From the NCBI GenBank assembly GCA_016708845.1, contig JADJFB010000009.1, forward strand, positions 1 to 64,000: a DNA stretch of 64,000 bases, in the 5' to 3' direction. A model generated the notes under the pieces. The model was not told where the DNA came from, made no database searches, and worked only from the letters and a program-made list of their open reading frames with translations. Shown here one piece after another: positions 26,508-34,850 of the stretch. This DNA is from Bacteroidota bacterium (lineage in GTDB: Bacteria > Bacteroidota > Bacteroidia > B-17B0 > Aurantibacillaceae). How positions within the stretch are numbered: position 1 is the first letter of the stretch; the number at the start of each line of letters is the position of its first letter. Made by a program: the position numbers and the translations under genes.

Positions 26508-27508
26508 ATGATTATTCAACTACATAAAAACATTAGTACAGAAGACTTACAATCTATTTTCAAAACGTTGGAAAGCAATCAATATTCTATCACACAAGTC
26601 AAAACACAATTCGAAAACTATTTAGTATGCATCGGTAAACAAGATCTTGATATCAGAATTATTGGACATTTAAAAGGAGTGAAAGATATTCATCGAGTAT
26701 CTGACAACTACAAATTGGTAAGTCGTAAATGGAAAACTGAAAATACAAAATTGATTTAGGAGATAATGTGATTATTGGAAATGGTAACCCAAGCTTAATG
26801 GCAGGACCATGTTCTATTGAAAATGAAGAACAGGTTTCTAAAATAGTTGCGCACCTTTTAAAGAACAATATTAAAATTATGCGTGGCGGTGTATATAAAC
26901 CAAGAAGTTCACCATACGCATTCAGAGGCTTAGGAATTGACGGATTAAAAATGATGCACGAACAATGCAAACCTCACAACATTAAAATCATAACCGAAGT
27001 AATGCAAGCGTCTCAGATTGAAGATATGATGGAATATGTGGATATTTTTCAAGTTGGAGCTCGGAATTCTCAAAATTATAATTTACTAGATGCATTAGGA
27101 GAAATTGATAAACCAGTGATGATTAAACGAGGAATCAGCGGAACAATTGAAGAGTTATTAAATTCGGCAGAATATATATTCAGTAAAGGAAATGAAAAAC
27201 TCTTATTGTGTGAAAGAGGAATTAGAACATTTGAAACGATATATCGCAATACTTTCGACATTAATGCCATTCAGATTTTAAAAGATAAATCTCACTTACC
27301 AGTAATTGCAGATCCTTCTCATGGAATTGGCATTAGAGAATATGTAACAAAATTAGCATTAGCCTCTTTAATGGCTGGAGCAGATGGCATTATTTATGAG
27401 GTTCATGAAAAACCAGAGGAGGCATTGTCGGATGGGCAACAGACCCTTAATTTCATTGAATCAGAAAAATTAGTTCAAAAAATTGAACACTTAAAATCCT
27501 TATTATAA
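26508..27508 (+). pseudogene. 3-deoxy-7-phosphoheptulonate (DAHP) synthase with N-terminal ferredoxin-like domain, one-base frameshift
   Basis: It condenses phosphoenolpyruvate and erythrose 4-phosphate, the first step of the shikimate pathway. It is a type I-beta enzyme. The first 83 residues are the ferredoxin-like regulatory domain (ending HRVSDNYKLVSRKWKTENT). The barrel then carries MAGPCSIENEEQV, MRGGVYKPRSSPYAFRG, QVGARNSQNYNLL, MIKRGISGTIEELL and PVIADPSHGIG. The two parts read in different frames. One extra A in the run near 26746-26750 restores TKIDLGDNVIIGNGNPS and a single protein of about 334 residues. The second part has its own weak GTG start at 26768, so two polypeptides are conceivable, but an error is simpler. 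It is 2 bp after trpA and feeds chorismate to this operon. Confidence 0.9.
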
Positions 27509-27556
27509 GGCAGTTATTGAGTGAATTCTGATTAATATTTTATCAAAATTTATATA

Positions 27557-27585
27557 TTGTAAATCAGTATAAAATCCTAAATTTG
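27557..27585 (+). promoter_or_regulatory. Promoter for the DUF1573-yajC-cdaR-coaE operon
   Basis: TTG (27557-27559), an 18-nt spacer and TAAATTTG (27578-27585) match the Bacteroidota consensus. The first start codon is 19 nt beyond the -7 box. Confidence 0.65.
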
Positions 27586-27604
27586 CTATCAATTAAATCA
27601 AAAA

Positions 27605-28084
27605 ATGAAAACAATTTATATATTAGTTGCATCTCTTCTAATTTTCGCTAGTTCTTGTAAAGAACATAGCACAGAAGTTACCACAAATGATGTGATGAAT
27701 ACAAAATCCGCAGACGGAAGCAGTAATTCGGCATTGCCAGATATGAAGTTTGAAGAAGAAACGCATGACTTTGGTCGCATTACTCAAGGTGAAAAAGTGG
27801 CATTTGCTTTCAGATTTAAAAACACAGGGAGTTCCAACTTAATAGTATCTTCTGCTCACGGTAGTTGCGGATGTACAATTCCTGAATATCCTAAAAAACC
27901 TATTTTACCAGGTGAAGAAGGTGTAATTGACGTAGTGTTTGCAAGTGAAAGGAAATCAGGTATTGTAGAAAAATCAGTAACGATTGTTACAAACTGTGAA
28001 CCAAGCACAAAAATTATTTATATCAAAGCAAATATTATTGTGCCAACGAGTGCTAATGCTAGTGAATTACCAACAGCACATTAA
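27605..28084 (+). CDS. DUF1573 domain lipoprotein
   Basis: This is a 159-residue envelope lipoprotein. The signal peptide ends in a lipobox (IFASSC, Cys at residue 18). A low-complexity Ser/Asn linker follows, then one DUF1573 immunoglobulin-like domain with the hallmark HDFGRITQGE, FRFKNTGSSNLIVSS and the SCGCT motif near residue 95. DUF1573 proteins are abundant in Bacteroidota and often sit near secretion or envelope genes, but their function is not established. Here it leads an operon with yajC. Confidence 0.88.
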   Translation: MKTIYILVASLLIFASSCKEHSTEVTTNDVMNTKSADGSSNSALPDMKFEEETHDFGRITQGEKVAFAFRFKNTGSSNLIVSSAHGSCGCTIPEYPKKPILPGEEGVIDVVFASERKSGIVEKSVTIVTNCEPSTKIIYIKANIIVPTSANASELPTAH

Positions 28085-28123
28085 AAATAAACCAATAATA
28101 AATCACATAAAACAAAAACAAAC

Positions 28124-28447
28124 ATGAACAACTTAGTAATTTTAATGGGTGGCGGTGCAGCTGGAGGAAATCCAATAACTCAAATAGTACCTTTAGTTTT
28201 AATCGTAGTCGTATTTTATTTCTTTATGATTCGTCCTCAGATGAAAAAACAAAAAGAAACAAAAAAATATATTGAGGCATTAAAAGTAAATGACAAAATT
28301 TTAACGATTGGTGGTATCTACGGAACAATCAATAAAATGAATGATGACGGTACAATTATCATTGCTGTTGAAGATGGTTCTAAAATGAAAATAGCAAAAA
28401 GTGCTATTTCTCAAGATGCTACTTCTACTTTAAACCAAACTACATAA
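28124..28447 (+). CDS. yajC: Preprotein translocase subunit YajC
   Basis: This is a small accessory protein of the SecDF-YajC complex in the inner membrane. Its 107 residues comprise a short N-terminus, one membrane helix (about residues 18-35, IVPLVLIVVVFYFFMI), the signature FFMIRPQMKKQKE and a cytoplasmic domain with LKVNDKILTIGGIYGTI. Position and length are normal. It is 3 bp upstream of the CdaR/YbbR-like gene. Confidence 0.93.
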   Translation: MNNLVILMGGGAAGGNPITQIVPLVLIVVVFYFFMIRPQMKKQKETKKYIEALKVNDKILTIGGIYGTINKMNDDGTIIIAVEDGSKMKIAKSAISQDATSTLNQTT

Positions 28448-28450
28448 ACC

Positions 28451-29416
28451 ATGAATTCGTCAAATGCCATAACTCGCATTCGGCGATTACTCCTTGGTAA
28501 AAAAGTTGGTACTTTTTTAATTTGTTTAGGCATTGCATCACTCCTTTGGGTGGTGCATGCTTTAAACAGAAATTATACCTACACGCTAAAGGTTCCAGTC
28601 AAATTTTTAAATCTTCCAAGTAACAAATTAATTGTTGGAGAATTACCTGAAAAATTAGACGTTGAGATTAAAACAAGCGGATTAAAATTGCTGTTTATTT
28701 CTCTTAAAAAAAATTACAACGAAGTTATTGTTGATTTTAACTTAATGAAGAATAATGCTAAATCTCAAGCATACTCTATCAATAACGTTTATTTCAATTT
28801 AAAAAACTCCATCAACTTTGATGTTGAGTTAATCAAAATTCGCCCTGATACTTTATTTTTCTCCATTAATAAAAGTAACTCTAAATTATTACCAGTTAAA
28901 GCTAATTTAAAAGTGAATTGCCTACCAGGTTATTCCATTATATCTAAGCCAACTATTACACCAGCTTATGTGACTGTAAGTGGAGATAGCATTTCTCTTC
29001 AAAAAATGGATACCGTGTACACTTACTTTTTAAATTTAAAAGATGTACATCAAAACTTCACGTCACCAGTTCAATTAAAAAAACCTTACACATCTATCAA
29101 CTATAATGTAAAAGATGTACAGTTGAGTTTTAATGTAGATAAATTAATAGAATCAAGTATCAAAATTCCTGTTCAAATCATGAATAATACAGGAAACGAA
29201 ACTATCAAATTACTTCCTAATTTTATTACTATTAAGTATTTGGTAGCGATGAAGGATTACGAGAATATTAACGAGAATTCATTTAAAGCGGTTGTGAATT
29301 TTGAACACATTAAAGAGAAACAAAAAAACTTACAGGTAGAAATTATTAGAACGCCATCTGAAGTAAAAATCATAAAAACAACTCCAAGTACTATTTCATA
29401 CTTAATTTACAAATAA
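28451..29416 (+). CDS. CdaR/YbbR-like domain membrane-anchored protein
   Basis: This 321-residue protein has one N-terminal membrane helix (about residues 18-36) and a long extracytoplasmic part made of YbbR-like beta repeats. Recognisable segments are VPVKFLNLPSNKLIVGELPEKLDVEIKTSG and ITPAYVTVSGDS, which recur as in CdaR. In Firmicutes CdaR regulates a diadenylate cyclase. In Bacteroidota the YbbR protein is usually encoded, as here, between yajC and coaE with no cyclase beside it, so that role is not assured. The last base of its stop is the first base of the coaE start. Confidence 0.82.
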   Translation: MNSSNAITRIRRLLLGKKVGTFLICLGIASLLWVVHALNRNYTYTLKVPVKFLNLPSNKLIVGELPEKLDVEIKTSGLKLLFISLKKNYNEVIVDFNLMKNNAKSQAYSINNVYFNLKNSINFDVELIKIRPDTLFFSINKSNSKLLPVKANLKVNCLPGYSIISKPTITPAYVTVSGDSISLQKMDTVYTYFLNLKDVHQNFTSPVQLKKPYTSINYNVKDVQLSFNVDKLIESSIKIPVQIMNNTGNETIKLLPNFITIKYLVAMKDYENINENSFKAVVNFEHIKEKQKNLQVEIIRTPSEVKIIKTTPSTISYLIYK

Positions 29417-30000
29417 TGATTGTAGGTTTAACAGGCGGCATAGGAAGCGGTAAAACAACCGTTGCTCATCTTTTTCAAACAATGGGCTGTGTAATTTATA
29501 ACTCTGATGACAAAGCAAAAGAAGTCTATTTTCAATCTGAGGTAAAACGTCAAGTTATTGAATTATTAGGTATTGAGGCTTACCTAAATGAAAACGAAAT
29601 CAATAAAGAGTATATCTCAAAAAAAGTATTTTCAAATACAGAACTACTTCATAAATTAAATCATATTATTCATCCAGCAGTAAATTCGGATTTCATTCTT
29701 TTTAAATCAAAGCTGCCATTAGGAACAATTATCATTAAAGAAAGTGCTATTTTATTTGAAACGGGTATTTATAAAGACTTAGAGAAAACTATTTTAGTGA
29801 CTGCTCCGTTAGAAGTAAAAATTAACCGGGTTAAAAAACGAAATTCAACTTCAGAGGAAGATATCAAAAAACGAATGTCTGCTCAATGGACTGATGAACA
29901 AAAAGCACCCTTAGCTAATTTTGTTATTGTTAATGATGGGATAAAAGCATTGATTCCACAGGTAGTTACAATTATTCAACAACTAAAATCAAATGCATAA
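29416..30000 (+). CDS. coaE: Dephospho-CoA kinase
   Basis: This is the last step of coenzyme A synthesis, phosphorylating the 3'-hydroxyl of dephospho-CoA. The 194-residue P-loop kinase has the Walker A GLTGGIGSGKTTV at the N-terminus, NSDDKAKEVY, the substrate-lid NHIIHPAV, the ESAILFETGIYK segment and RVKKRNSTSEEDIKKRMSAQW. Its end overlaps the next ORF by 8 bp. Confidence 0.95.
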   Translation: MIVGLTGGIGSGKTTVAHLFQTMGCVIYNSDDKAKEVYFQSEVKRQVIELLGIEAYLNENEINKEYISKKVFSNTELLHKLNHIIHPAVNSDFILFKSKLPLGTIIIKESAILFETGIYKDLEKTILVTAPLEVKINRVKKRNSTSEEDIKKRMSAQWTDEQKAPLANFVIVNDGIKALIPQVVTIIQQLKSNA

Positions 30001-30403
30001 GCGAGATTATTTAGTAAAGCAGTTTGAAGAGTTTGGTAAAGTAATGGCTGTTTTATTAGGATTAAAAAAAGACGGTAACTTCCCTGAATATTTAGATTTA
30101 ATAAATGAATCTGTAAAAAAATATACCCAAACAGAATTAGAGTTTGTTGAATCGATTGATGATGATCAACTAATTACTATTCTAACTGCTGAGAAAAAAT
30201 TAAATGACGAGCAATTAAAAATGCTAGCTGATTTGATGTATGAAAAAGCAGAATATTACTTAAATCAATCTCAAGAATTAGAAGCAACTCATTGCTATAA
30301 AAAAGCATATTCAATATACCTCTTCCTTAAAGAAAATGCAACACTCACCTATTCTTTAGATATGCATTACAAAATTGAGGTATTGAGTAAGATGGGTTTA
30401 TAG
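29993..30403 (+). CDS. Uncharacterised helical protein, possibly TPR-like
   Basis: I do not recognise this 136-residue protein by family. It is predicted almost wholly helical, rich in Glu, Lys and Leu, with no signal peptide or membrane segment. The stretch MYEKAEYYLNQSQELEATHCYKKAYSIYLFL has the spacing of a tetratricopeptide-like helix pair. It overlaps coaE by 8 bp and so is co-translated with it. Its stop overlaps the end of the convergent methyltransferase gene by 6 bp. Confidence 0.8.
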   Translation: MHKRDYLVKQFEEFGKVMAVLLGLKKDGNFPEYLDLINESVKKYTQTELEFVESIDDDQLITILTAEKKLNDEQLKMLADLMYEKAEYYLNQSQELEATHCYKKAYSIYLFLKENATLTYSLDMHYKIEVLSKMGL

Positions 30404-31576
30404 TCCCATCAACTTCTCCAAATAATGAGAGCCAATACCAAAATATTTTTTTGTTTCTTTTAGCTTATTTAAAATCTCTTGTTTTTGAGCATCTGTTTTA
30501 GGTTTCTTCTCAGCAACAATCATTACATTTTTTGGTGTGTGCGCATCTGATATAAACTGAAACACTTTTGTATTATAGCCACAGTATTCTAATATCAATG
30601 ATCGTAAACCATCTGTTAACATTTCGGCATGACGTTCTAAAAATATGCCATGCTTTACTAAAAAATCCAAATCATTTTTAGTTTTATGTTGTTCTAATTC
30701 TCTTCGTATTTGTTTGTGACAACAAGGTGCAACCACAATTAAATCAGCATTTGATGTAATGCCTTTATAAATAGCATCATCCGTAGCAGTATCGCAAGCG
30801 TGCAACGCAATTAATACATTAGCTTGCGTTGTATCTGCATCAATAATGGTTCCCTGTTGAAATTGTAAAGATTTGAAATTTGATTTCTTCGCAATATCAT
30901 TACACAAATCCACTAAATCTTTTCTGTATTCTATGCCCGTTACTTTAGCATTTAAGTTTAATACATTGGTTAGGTAATCATATAAGGCAAAAGTTAAGTA
31001 GCCTTTACCTGCTCCCATATCAATAACTTCAAGAGTTTGGTGTTTCGGTAAATTCTTAATCAACGGACTTAACAATTCCACATAATGATTAATCTGTTTG
31101 TACTTATCTTGAGAACTTGGAATAACTTGTCCTTTTGCATCCGTTATTTTCAACTGCTGTAAATACGATTTACCTTCCGCTGCAATCAATCTGTTTTTTT
31201 GAATGTTATGTTCTAAAGTTGGTAATTCAGTTTGAGTAGCTTTATTTTTTTTAAAAGAAGTTTTATCCTTACTCATGCATTCAAATACAGCGTCAAATTC
31301 TAATGTAAATAAAGTCCCATGTTTAAATTCAGCAGTCTCTATAAAATTCTGAATGATTGAAACGCCTTCAGTAATGGAATAATTTTTAACGATATCTTTA
31401 GTTTGGTAGCGATAAGTAAAACTCAGTTTATCTTCTTGTTTAATGTGAACCCTTTTCACATAACAGTTCTTTAAGCCATCTATAGTGCCTTTATAATTAC
31501 CTAACGATAATTTCACAAAGGTATTATCCTCAAGCGATTGAGTTAAAGCAGTTATAAATTCTTTTAAATGGCTCAT
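30398..31576 (-). CDS. SAM-dependent methyltransferase (Methyltransf_32-like)
   Basis: This is a cytoplasmic class I methyltransferase of about 392 residues from ATG 31576 (MSHLKEF). A longer frame to 31639 adds 21 unconvincing residues that would abut the divergent gene. The SAM-binding motif I is LEVIDMGAGKGYLTFALYDYL in the middle, followed by GIEYRKDLVDLC. The later ALHACDTATDDAIY and VVAPCCHKQIRREL are hallmarks of the family related to eukaryotic GSTCD/METTL25. The N-terminal half is poorly characterised. The substrate (RNA or protein) is not known. Confidence 0.83.
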   Translation of the reverse strand: MSHLKEFITALTQSLEDNTFVKLSLGNYKGTIDGLKNCYVKRVHIKQEDKLSFTYRYQTKDIVKNYSITEGVSIIQNFIETAEFKHGTLFTLEFDAVFECMSKDKTSFKKNKATQTELPTLEHNIQKNRLIAAEGKSYLQQLKITDAKGQVIPSSQDKYKQINHYVELLSPLIKNLPKHQTLEVIDMGAGKGYLTFALYDYLTNVLNLNAKVTGIEYRKDLVDLCNDIAKKSNFKSLQFQQGTIIDADTTQANVLIALHACDTATDDAIYKGITSNADLIVVAPCCHKQIRRELEQHKTKNDLDFLVKHGIFLERHAEMLTDGLRSLILEYCGYNTKVFQFISDAHTPKNVMIVAEKKPKTDAQKQEILNKLKETKKYFGIGSHYLEKLMGL

Positions 31577-31639
31577 AAGGATAAAAATATCAGATTTATT
31601 TTTTTGTAAAGATAAGTTTGTATATTCGTTTAAGTACAA

Positions 31640-32494
31640 ATGACTAAACTTTTTTTCATATTTATACTAGTAACAAGTATTTGTTATGCTCAACATAATG
31701 AGTTTGATAAATATGGCCCTTTTGGTTCGCAAGTATTTACAGACTTAAAAGTAGCTTTAGACGTTGAGAAAAACGTCTATAAAATGGACCTGAGCTACAA
31801 AAAACTGGAACCAAAATTATACGCAAAACTTAGCAAACTCAAAGATTTGCAAGCTCTTAAACTAAGTGGGAATGAAATAAACACCTTTCCACCAAATTTT
31901 GGTGAGTTATACAACTTGTTATACTTTGCAAGCTACAATAATGAATTCACAAGCTTTCCAGCTGATTTAAAAAAATTAGGAAACTTAAATTACTTAGAGT
32001 TCTTTGGAAGTAAAATCGATAGTATTCCTGCGGATATTGCTTATTTAGGCAAATTAAAAACATTCAAATTTTCGTCTTCAAATGACACATTAAAACTACC
32101 GATTACTCTAAAGTATTTAAAGAATTTAAAAGACGTAACCATTGAAAATTGTGTATTAGATAGCTTTCCGAAAGAATTGTTTAAAATCCCGAATCTTAAT
32201 TTTTTAAATATCACCAATGCCAATGTGTTTTATGTAACCAAACATTTTGAGCGTTTTACAAATTTAGAAGTGTTAGTGCTGGATGGTAATCAATTGCAAA
32301 CACTTCCTTTTGATATTTACAAAGCAAAAAAGTTACGTTTCTTATCCGTTAAAAATAACCATCTACAAAAAATGCCTGATACGATTTGCCAGCTAGAAAA
32401 CTTGACAGTATTGGACGTAAGGGGCAATGGCTTCAGTAAAGAATATATTGAGGAATTGAAAGCGCTATTACCTGGCTGCGAAATTAGGTTTTAA
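31640..32494 (+). CDS. Secreted leucine-rich-repeat protein
   Basis: The 284-residue protein has an N-terminal signal peptide (FFIFILVTSICYAQ) and about nine 23-residue LRRs, e.g. LQALKLSGNEINTFPPNF and LEVLVLDGNQLQTLPFDI. It lacks the T9SS sorting domain and any lipobox, so a periplasmic protein is likely. LRRs mediate protein contacts; the partner is unknown. A perfect 18-bp palindrome (TTAGGTTTTAAAACCTAA, 32484-32501) covers its stop codon, followed by a dispersed repeat. Confidence 0.85.
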   Translation: MTKLFFIFILVTSICYAQHNEFDKYGPFGSQVFTDLKVALDVEKNVYKMDLSYKKLEPKLYAKLSKLKDLQALKLSGNEINTFPPNFGELYNLLYFASYNNEFTSFPADLKKLGNLNYLEFFGSKIDSIPADIAYLGKLKTFKFSSSNDTLKLPITLKYLKNLKDVTIENCVLDSFPKELFKIPNLNFLNITNANVFYVTKHFERFTNLEVLVLDGNQLQTLPFDIYKAKKLRFLSVKNNHLQKMPDTICQLENLTVLDVRGNGFSKEYIEELKALLPGCEIRF

Positions 32495-32500
32495 AACCTA

Positions 32501-32592
32501 ACCGCAAAGAACTCAAAGTTTTAGCGCAGAGATCGCAAAAATAATTCAAATTTTTCTCAGCGCACTTTGCGAAAAATCTCCGCCTCTCTGCG
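32501..32592. repeat. Dispersed CGCAAAG-type repeat
   Basis: The gap between the LRR gene and the thioesterase is filled by ACCGCAAAGAACTCAAAG, TTAGCGCAGAGATCGCAAA, CAGCGCACTTTGCGAAAA and CTCCGCCTCTCTGCG, imperfect inverted copies of a CGCAAAG/GCGCAGAG wording. This wording recurs in many Bacteroidota intergenic regions. Confidence 0.6.
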
Positions 32593-32593
32593 T

Positions 32594-33004
32594 TTAGACA
32601 ACAAACTTTTTCATAAAGCCTTCCATAAACCAAGCAGGAGGTTGCATCGGTTTATTCTTTTCTTTATCGATAAATACGAGAGTAACAGAACCTGTATTTA
32701 GTAATTCATTATTTTGATTAAAACATTCGTAATGAAAAGTTATACGCACTCCGGGCATTTCATTTACGGTTGTCACAATTCTCACTTCGTCGTCATACTT
32801 TGCAGGCTTTTTATAATTAACCGTTAAATTAATGACTGGCATCAAAACGCCGCTTTCTTCCATTTCACGATAACTAAAACCTAAACTACGCATCGCTTCT
32901 ACCCTTCCCACTTCATAGTATTGAGCGTAAACACCATAATATACAAAGCCCATCTGGTCGGTTTCTCCGTAACGTACTCTTAACGTTGTTTCTGTTTTAA
33001 TCAT
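32594..33004 (-). CDS. Acyl-CoA thioesterase, hotdog fold (YbgC/4-hydroxybenzoyl-CoA type)
   Basis: It hydrolyses acyl-CoA thioesters. The 136-residue single hotdog domain carries the signature RYGETDQMGFVYYGVYAQYYEVGR near the N-terminus with the catalytic Asp (about residue 16). The LTVNYKKPAKYDDEVRI strand pattern follows. It is monocistronic, divergent from the 5'-nucleotidase pair. The precise acyl substrate is not readable. Confidence 0.9.
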   Translation of the reverse strand: MIKTETTLRVRYGETDQMGFVYYGVYAQYYEVGRVEAMRSLGFSYREMEESGVLMPVINLTVNYKKPAKYDDEVRIVTTVNEMPGVRITFHYECFNQNNELLNTGSVTLVFIDKEKNKPMQPPAWFMEGFMKKFVV

Positions 33005-33051
33005 ACAAATAAAATATTATATTTAAAGACATCTAATTTAGTTTTTTTGCG

Positions 33052-33804
33052 ATGCAATCTATTTTAAAAATACTCTTTTTTTCAGCACTCATTAGTTTAT
33101 ATGCTTGTTCTAAAAAAACATCTGTCACTAATATTTCAGAATCACATATTATTGTCAATAATCCCAAAATTGATAGTACGATATACAAAGCCATGCTTCC
33201 TTACAAAAAAACGCATGATGAGCAAATGTATGCCGTTATTGCTAAAAGTGAAGATGCTTTAATAAAAGCAGATGTAGAAAGTACCTTAGGAAACTTTTTT
33301 TGTGATGCGGTCATTTATGAAACAAAAAAAATACTAGGAAAAGATTCTGCCATGTTAGATGTGGCCATTTTTAATAAAGGAGGTTTACGAAATTCCTTAC
33401 CTAAAGGAAACATTACTATTGGAAATATTTTTGAATTAATGCCTTTTGATAATGAAGTCGTTTTACTGAAATTAAGTGGAGCACAGTTTAAAGACATGTG
33501 TTATAAAATTGTTGAAAAAGGTGGCATTCCCATTGGCGGCATGCGCTTAACCATGAAAGGAACAACGCCAACGGATATTACTATAAACGGAAAAGCCTTT
33601 GATGAAACAAAAGACTATTGGGTTGTCACTTCCGATTACCTTGCTAATGGCGGTGATAGCTACAACTTTTTTAAAGATGCGAAAGAAAGAAAAATCATGA
33701 ATGTACTTTTAAGAAACATGATTATCAATTACTGTGAAGATATTACCAAACTAGAACAAACTATAAAACCCAAGCTAGATGGCAGAATTCAATTATCAAA
33801 ATAG
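33052..33804 (+). CDS. 5'-nucleotidase C-terminal domain lipoprotein
   Basis: This is the substrate-binding C-terminal domain of the UshA-type 5'-nucleotidases as a free protein of 250 residues. A lipoprotein signal ends in ISLYAC (Cys near residue 19). Family motifs are STLGNFFCDAV, IFNKGGLRNSLPKGNITIGNIFELMPFDN (where the Asn-Lys-Gly-Gly-Leu-Arg loop contacts the nucleotide) and VVTSDYLANGGDSYNFF. The catalytic half is encoded next, overlapping by 26 bp. The two would form a split enzyme in the periplasm. Confidence 0.88.
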   Translation: MQSILKILFFSALISLYACSKKTSVTNISESHIIVNNPKIDSTIYKAMLPYKKTHDEQMYAVIAKSEDALIKADVESTLGNFFCDAVIYETKKILGKDSAMLDVAIFNKGGLRNSLPKGNITIGNIFELMPFDNEVVLLKLSGAQFKDMCYKIVEKGGIPIGGMRLTMKGTTPTDITINGKAFDETKDYWVVTSDYLANGGDSYNFFKDAKERKIMNVLLRNMIINYCEDITKLEQTIKPKLDGRIQLSK

Positions 33805-34711
33805 ACGCGATTTTTTAAAATATTTTGTAGGCACTTCGGCTGTATTGGCTGGATTTCCTGCTTTATCCAAGGAAGTATTATTAAGTAAAGATTTATCTCG
33901 CTTAACAATTTTATATACTAACGATATCCATAGTCGCATTGAACCCTTTCCTGAAAACGACCCGAAATTTGCTGGAAAAGGCGGTTTTGCTAGAAGAGCG
34001 GCCGTGATTGATGAATTAAAAAAAGAAAATGATAATGTTTTATTATTAGATGCAGGAGATATTTTTCAAGGCACTCCTTATTTTAATTTATATAGCGGTG
34101 AATTGGAATATAAATTAATGAGTATGATGAAATATGATGCGACAACCATTGGTAATCATGATTTTGATTTAGGTATTGATAATATTACCAAACAAATGCC
34201 TCATGCCAATTTTGCCTTTATTAACTGCAATTATAATTTTAGTAATACAAGCTTACACGACAAAATAATCCCCTATAAAATATTTGAGAAGCAAGGCATA
34301 AAAATTGGGGTATTGGGTTACGGAATTGAATTAAAGGGCTTGGTGGACAAAAAAATGTACAAAGAGACCATTTATCAAGATCCACTTCCAATTGCCAACG
34401 CAACTGCCAAATTATTAAAACTAGATTTAGGCTGCGATTATGTGATTGCTTTATCTCATTTAGGGTTTTCTTACCCAGACAAAAAATTGAGCGATATGAG
34501 CATGGCGCCATTAACAGAAAACATTGATTTAATCATTGGAGGACACTCTCACACTTTCTTGGAACACCCTGTAAAATTAGCTAACAGAGTGGGCAAAGAA
34601 GTATATGTAACACAAGTTGGTTGGGCTGGAATTTGGTTAGGGAAATTAGATGTGTATTTTTCTTATAATAAGAAAAAAATCTCCCATAATTCAAATAACA
34701 GAAAAATTTAA
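33779..34711 (+). CDS. 5'-nucleotidase-type metallophosphoesterase, Tat-exported
   Basis: This is the catalytic N-terminal half of a UshA-like 5'-nucleotidase as a separate 310-residue protein. The N-terminus has a twin-arginine export motif (NRRDFLKYFVG) and a hydrophobic stretch. Metal ligands are seen in LYTNDIHSR, LLDAGDIFQGTP, IGNHDFDLG, ALSHLGFSYPD and IIGGHSHTF. It overlaps the gene for the C-terminal domain, which is upstream, reversing the domain order of the fused enzyme. The C-terminus is lysine-rich and unremarkable. Confidence 0.9.
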   Translation: MAEFNYQNRRDFLKYFVGTSAVLAGFPALSKEVLLSKDLSRLTILYTNDIHSRIEPFPENDPKFAGKGGFARRAAVIDELKKENDNVLLLDAGDIFQGTPYFNLYSGELEYKLMSMMKYDATTIGNHDFDLGIDNITKQMPHANFAFINCNYNFSNTSLHDKIIPYKIFEKQGIKIGVLGYGIELKGLVDKKMYKETIYQDPLPIANATAKLLKLDLGCDYVIALSHLGFSYPDKKLSDMSMAPLTENIDLIIGGHSHTFLEHPVKLANRVGKEVYVTQVGWAGIWLGKLDVYFSYNKKKISHNSNNRKI

Positions 34712-34762
34712 AAAAGCAAGCCCAAAACGAAAATTTTCTGAAATTATTTATTCATTTTTTCC

Positions 34763-34792
34763 TTGCGAGATTAAATAATCAGTATATATTTA
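34763..34792 (+). promoter_or_regulatory. Possible dnaA promoter
   Basis: TTG (34763-34765), a 19-nt spacer and TATATTTA (34785-34792) match the Bacteroidota promoter except at the last position of the -7 box. dnaA starts 58 nt downstream. Confidence 0.4.
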
Positions 34793-34850
34793 CAAACTCG
34801 GACTTGTTAATAATACTAAACACTATATATTTAATAACTTATTTAAGACT

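Noticed and set aside
26768..27508. A separate short DAHP synthase gene starting at GTG 26768
   Set aside because: The 83 codons before it encode the matching regulatory domain in another frame and a single A joins them.
34712..34850. Replication origin upstream of dnaA
   Set aside because: No cluster of DnaA boxes and no dnaN or gyrB neighbour; AT-rich sequence alone is not enough.
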